Below the pieces are notes generated by a model. It saw only the letters and a list, made by a program, of their open reading frames with translations, ran no database searches and was not told where the DNA came from. Below, in pieces: positions 1 through 10,809 of a DNA stretch of 44,904 nt; position 1 is the stretch's first letter, and each line of letters begins with the position of its first letter. The translations under genes and the position numbers were made by a program. Source of the DNA: Acephala macrosclerotiorum (lineage: Eukaryota; Ascomycota; Leotiomycetes; Helotiales; Mollisiaceae); the NCBI GenBank assembly GCA_014904845.1, contig MU119567.1, positions 1-44,904 on the forward strand, read 5' to 3'.

Positions 1-115
1 ATATTAATTTTAGAATTTTTAATATAATTAAATTTAAATAAATCTTAATCCAATTCTTCAATTTTATAAAATTTTATTAAGAATATGGCGAGTTATTAAA
101 TTATAAAAAGAGTAA
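1..115. other. AT-rich fringe at the left edge
   Basis: The first ~115 bases are mostly A and T with many TAA/TTA words and no usable reading frame. Composition changes sharply near 120-130, where a G-run begins. It resembles the much larger AT block at the right end, but is less extreme (C and G still occur outside CpG). It probably is the margin of a RIP-mutated AT-rich segment lying left of the window. The bases from 116 to 254, up to the stop of the first gene, show nothing recognisable. Confidence 0.6.
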
Positions 116-254
116 CTTTTGGTGTAAAATGGGGGGGTGGGCCGTGTTTGGTGGCCCCAGCTCTTACTTGCCGCATGAAAGATACCTGATAAGACATTCA
201 GTAAAGCAAAATGGACAAGACAAATTGCGACAATAGTGACAAGTGGTTTTGACT

Positions 255-2284
255 TCAAACCGGCACTGGAGGAAAATCAACCTCATCCAAATACGCACTT
301 GTCTCTCCGCCCTGCCGATCAGCCCTCGTCCACCCATTCCCAAGCCAACTTAACCCCTCTTTCCCCCCTTCAAACTCATACTCCCAATCCTCCCACCTCG
401 GGAACTCCAGCGCAGATCTCGCATGCCCACTACTCCCCGGCCAAAGCCCCACAACCCTATGTTCCTTCTCTCCAGCTTTATACTAACTCGTACGCCCCTC
501 AATATGTACTGTACAAGGGAAATAACTATCACAATAGCCTTCCCAATTCTTGAGTGCCGAGCCTTTGATTGACATTGATGCGATATGTTCACGAGCCAGC
601 TTTTGGATAGCTTTGACGATATACCCGATTATGGATTCGAAGATGATGAGCAATGAACCACCGCCAGTTGCTGAGTTTGGGCCTCCAACAACGATGAAGT
701 TGGGGAAAGATGGGATGGCAAGGGAGAGGTAGGCTGAGACATGGTCTTTCCGCACACCTGAAAGTTGGATGCTGTTTTGACCTGTGATGGGGAAGTGGGG
801 GAGGAAAGAGGTGTCCAAGCCAGTTGCGCAGACTATGGCGTCGACTTTTCTCTCCTTCCCATCAGCAGTTACAATGGCCTATCCAGAAAATCAGCACCGT
901 TTCCCTCTTAACGTCAAATGGCTCGACTCACATCCTCAGTAACCCCCAAAATCTTCGAATTTGAAAACTTCACATTATCTTCCACCAACGCCTCTAAGAA
1001 CCCAGGACCGGGAATCAACCTCCTACACCCAGGACTGAAATTCGGCTTCAACATCTCATAGATCTCCGGCTTCTTCTTCAACTTTAATTTCATATTCTCA
1101 ATGAACCTCTCTTTGCCTCCCACCGCTGCTTCAGTACCAGGAAAGAGACACGGATGGTCGAGGTTGATGAAGCGTTCGATGTGTTTACGGTATTGGTGGT
1201 AATGCTCCGGGTCCTCTTTAAATTTTGTCAGCTCCTCTTCAGAGTAGGTGTAATTGCCAGACTCTTTGTCTCCAGAAATCGTTTCTAGAGTTGCTGCTCC
1301 GCCGAAAGGTTCGCTGATCCAGGCCTTGCCTCTTGCGTATTGGTAGACGTTCTTGCACTTTTTCTGCAAATGAGGTAGGATCTGAATCACGGATGAGCCG
1401 ACACCTATAAGTGCCACATCTTTGTCTGTGTCGTCCCTGAAACAAATTCAGCAACATCTCTAATGTTTCGAGTGATGTGAAGGGAACTTACCATTTCTCA
1501 TCCAAGGTAGCACTATGCATCAACGTCCCCTTGAAGCCATCTAGCCCCTCGATGTCTAGCATCTTCCACTTATTCAACACCCCCGTGCAGTTGACTACCA
1601 CGTCACACTTGATCTCCTCCTTCCGAGGCGTATCATCTACGCCCCGTACACCTACAATCCACTTTCTCTCTGCTTCCACCCAAGTCAAACCCGTGACTTT
1701 CTTCCCAAACACATTTTCTCTCACTTTATACTTTTCACTCACACCCTTCACATACCTACAATGCCCAGTCAGTATTCCTCTTCTTGCCCAAAATGTCCCA
1801 CCTCCGCAACCGCATCCCAATCTAGAATCTCCCAAATTGGAGCAGATACCAGCACAAAACTGAAAATTCAACTAACCTCCAAATCTCCTCCCCTCCCGAG
1901 AAGAACTGACTCCACTGCGTATTGGGTTCAAAAGTATACTGATAAACATGACTCGGGATATCGCATTTCACGCCCGGATACCTGTTCTCAAACCAGGTGC
2001 CTCCTACATCTTGGTTCTTCTCCCAGACTACAAGGTCGAGTCATCAGCTCAAGTATACTTTCGGATTTCCTTTCAATGTTCCTCGATACTTAACGAGGAG
2101 GGCAGAAAGGAGCGAAAACTAGGACGACGGGAAAGAGAGATGAGAAAATGATAGGACGTACTGGTGATCTGTGCGGAAGGCACGTATTGCTTCAACCGAA
2201 TGTACAACCCGATACCCGATATACCAGCACCAATGATGCCAATATGCAGCGGTCTCGGATCATCGATGGATCGGTGCTGCCCAT
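255..2284 (-). pseudogene. Baeyer-Villiger-type flavin monooxygenase, probable pseudogene
   Basis: Class B flavoprotein monooxygenase (cyclohexanone/phenylacetone monooxygenase-like), expected to oxygenate ketones or other small substrates with FAD and NADPH. Five exons can be joined in phase: 2284-2162, 2027-1877, 1755-1492, 1436-932 and 878-255 (about 555 codons). Exon 1 has the FAD Rossmann motif GAGISG; exon 2 has ITIWEKNQDVGGTWFENRYPG-like sequence; exon 4 has the NADPH motif GVGSSVIQ; exon 5 has CATGLDTSF and, near the end, VVGLWPGSSGHA. Two defects are visible. An in-frame TAG at 483-485 sits where the family has Trp (context RTS-stop-YKAGEKEH), and reading continues in the same frame to a TGA at 255-257. 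At the 5' end the plausible ATG (2282-2284, MGSTDPS) is one frame off from the GAGISG frame, and no ATG exists in that frame before a stop. An unseen upstream exon could explain the second defect, not the first. The AT-rich fringe lies next to its 3' end. Confidence 0.8.
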
Positions 2285-2828
2285 GTCGATCGATAGTTAG
2301 GATCTGCAGAGACGTGCAGCTGTGCAGAAATACCGAAGGAACCTAGCTTTAACTTTAACTCTGGGAGGATAAATAAAGCTATCGATGATTGGGCAAGTTC
2401 GAAGTTGGAAGTGCCACTCTTGTGCTGATAAGGGGAGCTGTAGTGGGAAATGGGATGCCGTGCGGCACGAAATGACAAGGAGAGCATCTAGATTCTCGCT
2501 GAATGGCATAGGGTGACAGAGAGGACCTTCTCATCTTACTTGAGAACAGTGTCTACCTTGTAGAAGCTCCGTCGTATATGGCACCGCATAGATGAGAAAA
2601 GTAAACACGAGGTAAGACAAGAATATACATGTGTAAACATTATGTAGAACACGCTTCAAGCCTCCCTTCTAACCTATGTACTCTCTCAATCTTCAATCAT
2701 TCCATCATTGATGCGCCTTTCGACTCAAACATTACACGAAATCGTGTATTTGAAACTTCCATCCATGCAAAGAACCCTAGAATTAGGATTTTCCCCAACG
2801 CCTCGAAATGCAGTCAAATTCAAACCGC
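2285..2828. other. Intergenic region between monooxygenase and TBC gene
   Basis: Upstream of the monooxygenase pseudogene and downstream of the TBC gene stop. It should hold the monooxygenase promoter and the TBC 3' UTR. No frame looks coding, although an extra 5' exon of the monooxygenase here cannot be ruled out. No tRNA or clear repeat seen. Confidence 0.5.
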
Positions 2829-5043
2829 TCAGTGTTTCCCAGCAGCTCGAACACTCGCAATCCATGCCTCTTCTTCCATATTATCCAAGCCGTTTCGGAC
2901 GGTATCGTAGACAGCTTTTGATGACTCTGCAGCGAAGAGCCTGCCTTCCATGCCGATCAGGTATGCGACGCCGGCACGGACAACCGCTGCGTCGCCCTCG
3001 AAGACCATGATGTCCCACAGGCGAGACGCGTTATCCAGGCCCAGACAGCTGGTCATTAGAGAGGTGAACATGTCTCGAAGGTAGATTTCGGGATTGAGGC
3101 TCATGGAGGCGAGGTGCTTATGTAGCTGCGGAGCCCGATGTTCCAGGTTTGACAGGAGAAGTGTGTATGCTCGATCTGTCGCACCAGAATCGGAGGTATG
3201 GAAGGAGAGGGGAAGTGGTCGATTGAGGACGTTCGACAAGGCGGAAAAGGAAGCAGATGGGGTCGGCAGATTGAGAAGTAGAAGGGCTGCTATTGTCTGC
3301 AAAGATATCAGTGCTTGATCAAAGAAGAAAGTCTGAATGGAAACTTACACTTGTGCCTGGCACATATCCAACATCACTCCTGTACATAGAATATGCTTTC
3401 AGAACGTCACAAAGACTCCCATGCAGAGGTCCTTCTGGCTGGAATATCTTTAGCTTAGGGTATGTTGTCTCGGCATCCTTCTCAATTCTATCCAACCAGG
3501 CCTTCTTCTTCAGCTCCTCGGTACTCAGCTGAGAGCCGCTCTTGATCGTCTTCTCCAAGCCCTGCGCTCTTCGAAGTGCAGCAGTGTATGAAGAATCCGA
3601 AAGGCCAAGCTCGTTGCCGATAGCCTTGGCCCAAACCGCGCCGCGGCTTCTGGGAGCAATTCCTCGCCACCATAATTCTCTTGTGCGCTTCTGACGTGTA
3701 GCTTCGTCCCAGTTAGGCAGAACATGTTCCTCCCAGATCCGCAGCAGGGAACTGGCAGTATCATCTCTGCAAGTAGTCTTCGCACGTCGTTCAGCTTCTC
3801 TCCGCTTTTCCGCCTCGATAGCCTGTGCCATCATCTTCTGATATTCCTTCAGATGCTTCCTCTCTTCGGCAGGATTCTTCGGTGGCAGCCAAGATGGACG
3901 AGTTCGAGAGAGGACTGCTTCTTTCTCTTTCGAGATTGGCAAAGGGTCGATCATAATATCACTTCTTCGTAACGGCGGCAATTCTGCAATGGCAGATCTG
4001 ACTCTCTGCTTCTCGACGACGGGTCGGTGTGTATTGGTGAAACTCCTTCGTAGACGTGGATCTACCACTTTCTGTTCCTCTACTTCCGCGTGTGCTTCCA
4101 GTGCCTCAGTCAAAGCTTTGGCTTCAGGACTCAATTCCGAAAGGGCAGCAGTCCAGCTCTTGGCTCTACCTTTGGGAAAGTTGTCGTGATTGATTGGGAA
4201 CTGGCCCATGCTCGAATTTCGGTTCATTCCAGCTCTTGGTGAACGCAGTTCTCCCTGCTCGGCAGGTCGTGGAGATGTACCATTTCCAACACTTCGCACT
4301 TTCTCTTTCGGGGGACGTTCGGGACTTGTTGATGCGGAAGGAGGCATGCTCTTGGTTCTTTCCTGTGGTGGGCGTGGAGAGATTGGGACATTCTCGAGGA
4401 AGCATTCGTCGGGGACATCATCACCATCATCCAACTCATCACACTCCTTTTCGAGCTCCAGCGCAGTTTTCCGTTCCCTATTAGCCTGCCAACTTCCTCT
4501 CCGTACTTTCAATGCACCATTATAGCTCGGACTTCGTGGCATACTCGGACTTGAACTTCGATTACGCTTCGCAAGGGGAAGTGACTGAGCACTTGCACTT
4601 GTGAGTCCTCTCCTGACAGATCCATTATGTATAGGTAGCAATCCCAAGCCATTCGTCGCGCTCGTTACTTGTCCTCGCAGACTCGGATATGCCGGTCTGC
4701 TTCCTTTCCCAGCTGTCAATTCCCTCTGAACCCGGTTACCATGTGTAGTTGACATTGGGACACGCTGCTTTCTCTGTTTCGCGGCTGCTCGAAGATCGGC
4801 ATTGTATGTCGCATCGTATGGATGGCTGCTTGTCTTGACTTCGAAGTCTCCGATCTCTGCTTCTGCCCTCGACTCATCGTCCAGTCCAATGTCTTCGAAG
4901 TGTCCGACATCCGAGAGGACTGAATTGTCGTCGGATTGATAGGAGGAGTGGAAGGAGGAGGATTTCGACGACTTGGAGCCGGTCAGATCGGGAGGAGAGC
5001 CAGGCATGGGCGAATTGGGGCTCGCATGGTCGGAGAAGGTCAT
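2829..5043 (-). CDS. TBC-domain (RabGAP-like) protein, catalytic residues missing
   Basis: Two exons, 5043-3349 and 3296-2829, joined over a 52-nt intron (GTAAGT...TGCAG), give 720 residues. Residues 1 to ~430 are Ser/Pro/Arg-rich and look disordered. A basic coiled stretch rich in Glu/Lys/Arg follows, then the TBC domain from about residue 445 (WWRGIAPRSRGAVW) to the end (LLLNLP, LNRPLPLSF, RLWDIMVFEGD). TBC proteins normally stimulate GTP hydrolysis by Rab GTPases through an Arg in IxxDxxR and a Gln in YxQ. Here these read IEKDAET (Thr526) and YVP (Pro562), so both catalytic residues are absent. It may bind Rabs without classic GAP activity. The ATG at 5043 is the first in frame after a TGA; about 30 codons upstream of it are open without an ATG, so a 5' exon is possible. 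Confidence 0.85.
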
Positions 5044-6380
5044 CGCATCTTCGTACAGAGAAGATGGTGAGGTGAGGGTTCTCCGTAGGGTAGCTATCTT
5101 GGCGGTGGGTGAGGGGACAACGGACGAAGGTTTGTTAGTTCAGGTGAATTCCTGTGGTTGTTTCGGAGTCAGGATCCGACCGGCCCCTAATTGTCGATTG
5201 TCGGTCAAGGCGAGAAGTTGAGGACGGGATGAAGTCGCAAAAGCCGCGCGGGTGTCGTAAAGTTGAGACGAACGAGGGTGAATCGAATGTATTTTAAGAA
5301 TAGAAATTATGTCAACGACGGACGGTAAGGGATGGAACAATTATTTCTATTAATCGTGCCGGGTGCTGCAGAAGCTGTGTAAGGGGTTGGAAGAGGTAAA
5401 AAGAGGTGTAAAACGAAAGTATAGAGTTGGAGTTGGAATGGAGGTTGGAGGACGGGATGGGGATGTCAAGGTGCAGTGCAGTGCAGGAGTTTGATTGTTC
5501 CTCCCTCACCAAATGTCGCTCGCAGGGCCGAAATTCGTGCTGACCGGGCTGGCCTGGGTGTTCTCGGCTTGCTGCCCCTGAAAACGCCAAGATTGGAGAT
5601 TAAACGGGGCACAGCGAGTCAGCAGTTTGATTCGATGGATAAATAAAACTATTCCTTATGAAATGAAGATCTAGATTTTGTGCAACGAGTCATCATCAGA
5701 AGCTGGGTTGTTTCTAGGAACTCGATCGCGGCGAGAGAAGTAATATGGGGTCAGAGGGAACAATTGTTCCAAGTGTATCCTGGTCATTTAGTGTGCATTC
5801 AAGCATAAAATACTGGCGTCATCTTTGATTTCTTCAAGCGTTTCTGTCTCGGTTCTTGCTTATCACCATCATCATCTGCAGCCCTCGGCCGCCGTTGACA
5901 AGACCGTGACGGACAACGGCACATAAAGCCTTAGCTATACACCGTCACACAAACGATACGTGGAGGAGAGCCAAACGATGCGATAAAGGCTTCGTAATTT
6001 CTTGCAAGTCTTGCTCCGTGGCTGGGGAGGTTGACTGGTGGCTGATCGGTCGCGAAATCAAGATTTCGTGGAGGCGGGGTGGTGGGAGGTGGCTGGTGGA
6101 GGTGTTAGCCGCCATGAGGGGAACGTTTGTTTTTCTTCCCGTGGATGCGATCGATTGGAGGCTCGAGGTGAGGCTGAATTGTTCTCAGCTGAGGTGGAAG
6201 GGATCGTGAGTTTGAAAAATGCTTTGATATTCCCAGAATGTGGGTTATCCCCATGATAGGTGAACATCGAGAAAACAACGCGGAGCGGCTCATTGAATGT
6301 TTCGCATCTCTAACTTGCAGTTCTCATCATACAATAGGAGTATCCTAGACTCGTACGCATAAAATCTTACACCTCCCTTC
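5044..6380. other. Intergenic region between TBC gene and TERT
   Basis: Promoter and 5' UTR of the TBC gene plus the TERT 3' region. Both genes are on the minus strand. It has GA-rich and TCATCATC-type simple sequence near 5860-5880 but no convincing coding frame, RNA gene or transposon. Confidence 0.5.
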
Positions 6381-9300
6381 TCACTCAAGACTCGTCGCAA
6401 TCCTCACAACTCCTTCCATCCTCCGACACGTCTCCCCCTCCCTCATTCTCAACACCCTAATCTTACCCTCCAACCACTCCAAAACCTTCCCATACCTACT
6501 CTGCCTCCTCCTTAACACGCGTTCAAAAGCATTCACACCAAGCCACTCAACCTGCACCTTACTCAACTTACACCCGTACCCCGTATTCCTCCTATTCTTA
6601 CCCTTACTCTTCATCAACACAAATGCCAACTCAATCAAATCACCGATCGTTTTGATTATAAGTTGAGTCCCAGGTTTTTTGCCAGTAGGTAGGCATTTTG
6701 CGTAGGTCCAGAGCTTGGTTGCGGATTCGATAAAGGCGGTGTAGACGTTTGTGAGGACTGTTTTGAGGGAGTTGAAGGTGGTGTCGAGGAACATTGCGTG
6801 GGCTTGGATTTTGAATGTGTCTGCGGTGGGAGGTCAATATTTCGAACTGCTGAGCATAAACAAATAAAAACTGGCACCGCTGGAAGAGGACATGGTAGAT
6901 TTATGACCAAAAGGGGGAGTCGCGATCGATCGCAAAGGCAAGATCATTTGCGAAGTTAGCTCACCAGTGAGGCTCTCCGGAAAAATATTATCCGGGCTCG
7001 TCGCCCACCACACAAAAATAACTCCCCAAAAAAATAAAAACATACAACAGCAGGTATTCGCTGGTGGTCACCCACCCAACTACTAATCTGCCGATCTGAG
7101 GCTTATGTATGGCAGAGCGGACGGGATGCCCAGTTTTCCTCAGTCTATGGTCGTATGTGACAACTAGTTTACAATTCAAATCTATATAGCCCACTCCTTG
7201 ATCACTTGCTCCGGAGTCTGTGAGGCCGTCATTTGCTGAGCTCCACCCAAAAGTCCAAAATAGACGATCTGACGACTTCATGCTAATCAAGAACAATTTG
7301 AAAACCCAAATTTGGAATTGAATGCGACTTCGTAAGCAGTAATTGCTAAAAGTAAGAACGAAGATTGCATCGTGAAAAAGATTCGGTCGCGATAAAAAGC
7401 AAAAATTGCGATGCAACGACGGTGAGATGAAAAACCACTCACTCAACATCTTCCGATGAAATATCCTCCCCGGCGTCCTCGAACACTCCACCGTCAAAGA
7501 GTCAACAAGTGCTTTTTTCCAACGTCAGCTATCGTCACAAAAGAATCCCGAGATATAATATCAAACATACCTTTGTTTTTCTTTCGCTCTCGGTCTCTTG
7601 TTATATCGAGAGTTTTCGCGTCGATGAAACTCCCACAGTAGGGGAATCCGCCTTTTCCTACCATCCGAGGGACTTTCTTGTTGTTGATAGTCACTTCGAA
7701 GTTGACGAGTGTTTTGTCGGGGTTGACGCGCACGCCGTAGGAGGGGAGACCGTCGTGCATTGTTTGTAGGAAGCGTTTTGCATGTGAGCGGTTTGTGGTG
7801 ATGAGGAGGAAGTCGTCGATGAGGCGGAGGAGTAACGTGTTTTCGGATTTGAGAAAGGAAAAATATTTGTCTTCGAGATCGGCGTAGAAGTAGTTGCATA
7901 ATAGTGAAGATATGACTGATCCTTGAGGGATGCCTTCCTTTTGTCTGTAGAACTTCTTCCCGATCTTCACCATATTGCGTTGAACGTGCTCTGAAAGGAG
8001 ATTGAGTATCTCGTCTGTATCGCGGAATTGAGAGACGACGTTTTCGACAAATATGGTGTTCTTCTTCCCCACGGCAAGTTCTTCGAGACTCTCTTCGAAG
8101 GTTTCGCAATCGTCAAGTGATTTCGCTAGTGCAATCCACTTTTGAATTGGTTTTCCCTTGATGTTCTCTCGGTAGTTGTCACTCGGCTTAATTTGGACAT
8201 GCTTTGAAATTCGGTATTCCGTTTCTGAAGGTACGGATGAAATGAGCGCAACGACAGCGGCTTGTGGGATTGTGTCGAAGGCTGCTTGGACATCGACCTT
8301 CGCGAAGTAGAGACCTTCCGTGGTTGATAGCTTCGATTTGAAAGCCCTTAGCCTTTGATAGAGGTCTCCAGTAGAGAACATGGTTGAGCCCAGTCGATCT
8401 GGGTTTGTGAACTGCGAGGGTTAGCCAAAGACAAGGGGATGTTGTAGGGGACTTACTCTTTCAAGTGTGAGGACATTGTAGACTGGAGCAAGCACTGTGT
8501 TGATACTGCTTCCAAGTCTGTTCTTATTCCCAATCTTGGGCTGCCTTCTCCTCAGATTCATGATCGGTCTTACGCCAGTCTCCTTTGGCACCAAGCGGAC
8601 TTGGCTGCAGCCAAGTTCTCTTGATTCCAACAACTTCAGTGCTTGCTCCTTCTTGATCTCTTCAAACATAGTGCTCTTGAGTGATGTAAGTGCTGGTTCG
8701 GCAATTGTTCGCCAGACGTCATGTCGGAAATAGAAAAGACGAGATCCATGGACGTTAGATTCTGTGACATGAAAATTGGCTCGAATCAGAGGAATCAGCA
8801 AGGAATCGAACAAGTAGTACAAGAATTCGTGGAATATCTCCCATTGCTTCTGCGTATCCGATTGCGCGAGCTTGCCACCTGTCGCATTGGCGGGACCAAG
8901 CCAGTCTATACCTGAAATCTACATCTGGGTCAGTCTTCGTCTGGGTGGGTACTTCGCTGGCTTCACGAATCTTACCTTGAGACCTTGAGTGACATGATGC
9001 AGTGAGAAATTTGCAAATCTCTGAAGGTTTACAAATGTATCAACGTTCCGCTCGAAGCATTTCTTGTTCTGTTTGGCAGTATCACTCGTTCCCCAGAAAC
9101 CTTGTGGAACCAGGCGAGCAAAAACTGCACGACAGAAGGCCGAGACATTGGCAGTTGGAGTTGCATAGTCCATCATAGAGGCCTTTCGGGCAGGAATCGT
9201 AGCTTGGGTCAGGGCTTTTGACGACGTTGTCGTGGTTGCTGTAGCTACTGGAATTTGTGACTTAAGCTTTGTTGATTCATGTGTGCTCACTAGCATCTCA

Positions 9301-10809
9301 GATAGGACATGTTTTGACTGTTGACCGGACACCTGAAGTTGTTAGTAAAGTGCAAGAGGTGGAGACGTGGGCCATACTGGGCAGTAATGGTCTATCAATA
9401 TTTTGTATGGACACCTTCTATGATTGATCTGCAACTTGCGCGCCAGTTCCTCAGCCCTTCTACGCAGCCGTTTCGGGATCTTGGGCATCGGGTCTCCTGG
9501 AAACCTGCTGACAATCTCATCATCTCGAAGCGTGTAATCTTTGAAAGGCTGCATGGTCTGCCATGGATCCACATCATCTGTGAAAACATTGTGAAGACCA
9601 TATTGTCGTGGGAACATGTACATCAGCACTTGGAGAGTGCTGCGCTCATGCGGGGTAGGCTGGGGGTCATTCTTGAGTTGCAAAGGCTTCTTCTTCAACG
9701 GCCATCGATTGAGCACATCTGCTTCGTTAGCGAAGTGACAGAGCTGTTGTCAAGTACTTCACTCACGATTATGTCTAAATCCGAAATGAATGTTTCCTTC
9801 AACATTGGTTGAAGCTCGAGCATACATCATCCGACTTCGGACGAAATTGATGCTGGATAGAGTTCGTGGTGCTCGTTTGTCGACAACATCTTTCCTCGCC
9901 ACGAACTTTGCTTGTTGTCTTTGCCCAAGTAGCTGAAGGTCGCTAAGAGGTTGTCCTAAGCCACGTTAGTCATTTTTACCATAGAGGCAGACGTTGACTA
10001 ACCACTGAGCTGGTAGTAAGACCCATATGCATTCTCAACAGGTAGGAAGATGCCACAATCTAGTACCAAATCGATCACCATCCTCTCACCCTGCTTTCCC
10101 AACAACGCCAAAACTTGTGGCCATGGCCATGCTTTCATAGATGTCACATGATCATTGGGATATGTTGATACAACACCAGGGATTGCAGATGCCGCGTGGT
10201 CTCCTCGATTTATATGGCGCGCAGAGGCATCCTTTTGGTATCCCTGGCAAAGAAGATGCTGAACCTTTCCATTTGATGTTTTGTTCTTTGAGAACATCAA
10301 CCAAATACCGAAATCAATGATCTGAAACGAGGTCAGTGTCTTACATGATGTCTTACTGCAAGCACATTCCAACAAATGAAGATAAACAAAGTGCCGCGTA
10401 CCTCTGATTGTGAGTACACTTGTGATGTAGTCAAGTTTGCGAATGAAGTCGAGTCATCTGGTTTCTGAGAGAATGTCGTCCATTGATTCCATCTTTCATT
10501 CTGAGAGAAATCGCCATTTTTGGATACTCCAACAAGTGTGCTGTTGAGGAAATGGCACAGCTTTCGGTCGCTTTCCTTGTCCTCTCGTTTTCGTCCAATG
10601 GATGAGATCTTCCTGCGGCGTATCTTAGACGTCGATGGTAGTTTTGCAAGCAAGTACTCCTGTAATGACAAAACTTCCGAATAGTATTGATTGAGTAGAG
10701 CTTGCTTGACGACTGCATCTTTGCCATTGGAGCCTGCAGCAACTCTCCGAGGCTTTTGGTCGCCTTCATCTGCAGCACCGGACCGCTTCCTCTTCCTCTT
10801 ACTGGCCAT
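6381..10809 (-). CDS. TERT: Telomerase reverse transcriptase catalytic subunit
   Basis: Catalytic protein of telomerase, which extends chromosome ends using an RNA template. Nine exons fit in phase: 10809-10402, 10321-10003, 9955-9767, 9718-9378, 9332-8976, 8918-8457, 8411-7571, 7511-7443 and 6820-6381, giving 1141 residues. The RNA-binding domain includes SINFVRSRMMYAR, HVLNRWP and a segment ending QGLKISGIDWL. RT motifs follow: T/1 (FYFRHDVW, QVRLVPKETGVRPIMNLRR), A (FAKVDVQAAFDTI, Asp732), B' (KEGIPQGSVISSLLCNYF), C (LIDDFLLIT, Asp891/Asp892), D (GVRVNPDKT) and E (PYCGSFID). The C-terminal extension has FHRKML|NTFKIQAHAMFLDT, split by the last intron. The catalytic Asp triad is intact. A TTG at 10836 in frame is not needed; the ATG at 10809 (MASKRKRKRS) is the likely start. 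Most introns are 45-80 nt; the last is 622 nt and contains a 5S rRNA gene. It is divergent from the RhoGEF gene. Confidence 0.95.
7028..7040 (-). terminator. Polymerase III T-run terminator of the 5S gene
   Basis: On the minus strand five T residues, an A, then seven T residues follow the last 5S helix bases. Runs of four or more T are the normal stop signal for RNA polymerase III. The run lies inside the TERT intron, so it would not affect the mature TERT mRNA. Confidence 0.75.
7039..7158 (-). rRNA. 5S ribosomal RNA gene inside a TERT intron
   Basis: About 120 nt starting ACATACGACCATAG and ending GCTGTTGTATGTT on the minus strand, closely matching dispersed ascomycete 5S genes such as those of Neurospora (known from memory, not aligned). 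The 5' and 3' ends pair as helix I (ACATAC with GTATGT). GACTGAGG pairs with CCTCAGATC (helix II) and GGGCA with TGCC-type sequence (helix III). The conserved loop sequence TTAGTAGTTGGGT and the box C region GGGTGACCACCAGCGAAT, where TFIIIA binds, are present. A TATA box lies 30 nt upstream and a T-run follows. No defect is seen, so it should be transcribed by RNA polymerase III. It has the same orientation as TERT. Confidence 0.95.
7183..7188 (-). promoter_or_regulatory. TATA box of the 5S rRNA gene
   Basis: TATATA on the minus strand begins 30 nt before the first 5S base (7158). Fungal dispersed 5S genes characteristically have a TATA element at about -29, so position and sequence support an active polymerase III promoter working with the internal control region. 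Confidence 0.75.

Larger units (their letters stand above)
6821..7442 (-). other. Oversized last intron of TERT (host of the 5S gene)
   Basis: Donor GTGAGT directly after ...HRKML and acceptor CCGCAG before ...NTFKIQ restore the conserved TERT sequence exactly, so all 622 nt must be removed. The other seven TERT introns are 45-80 nt. The middle of the intron is a complete 5S rRNA gene; the flanks (6821-7027 and 7189-7442) carry no other feature that I recognise and no obvious target-site duplication. Confidence 0.9.
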
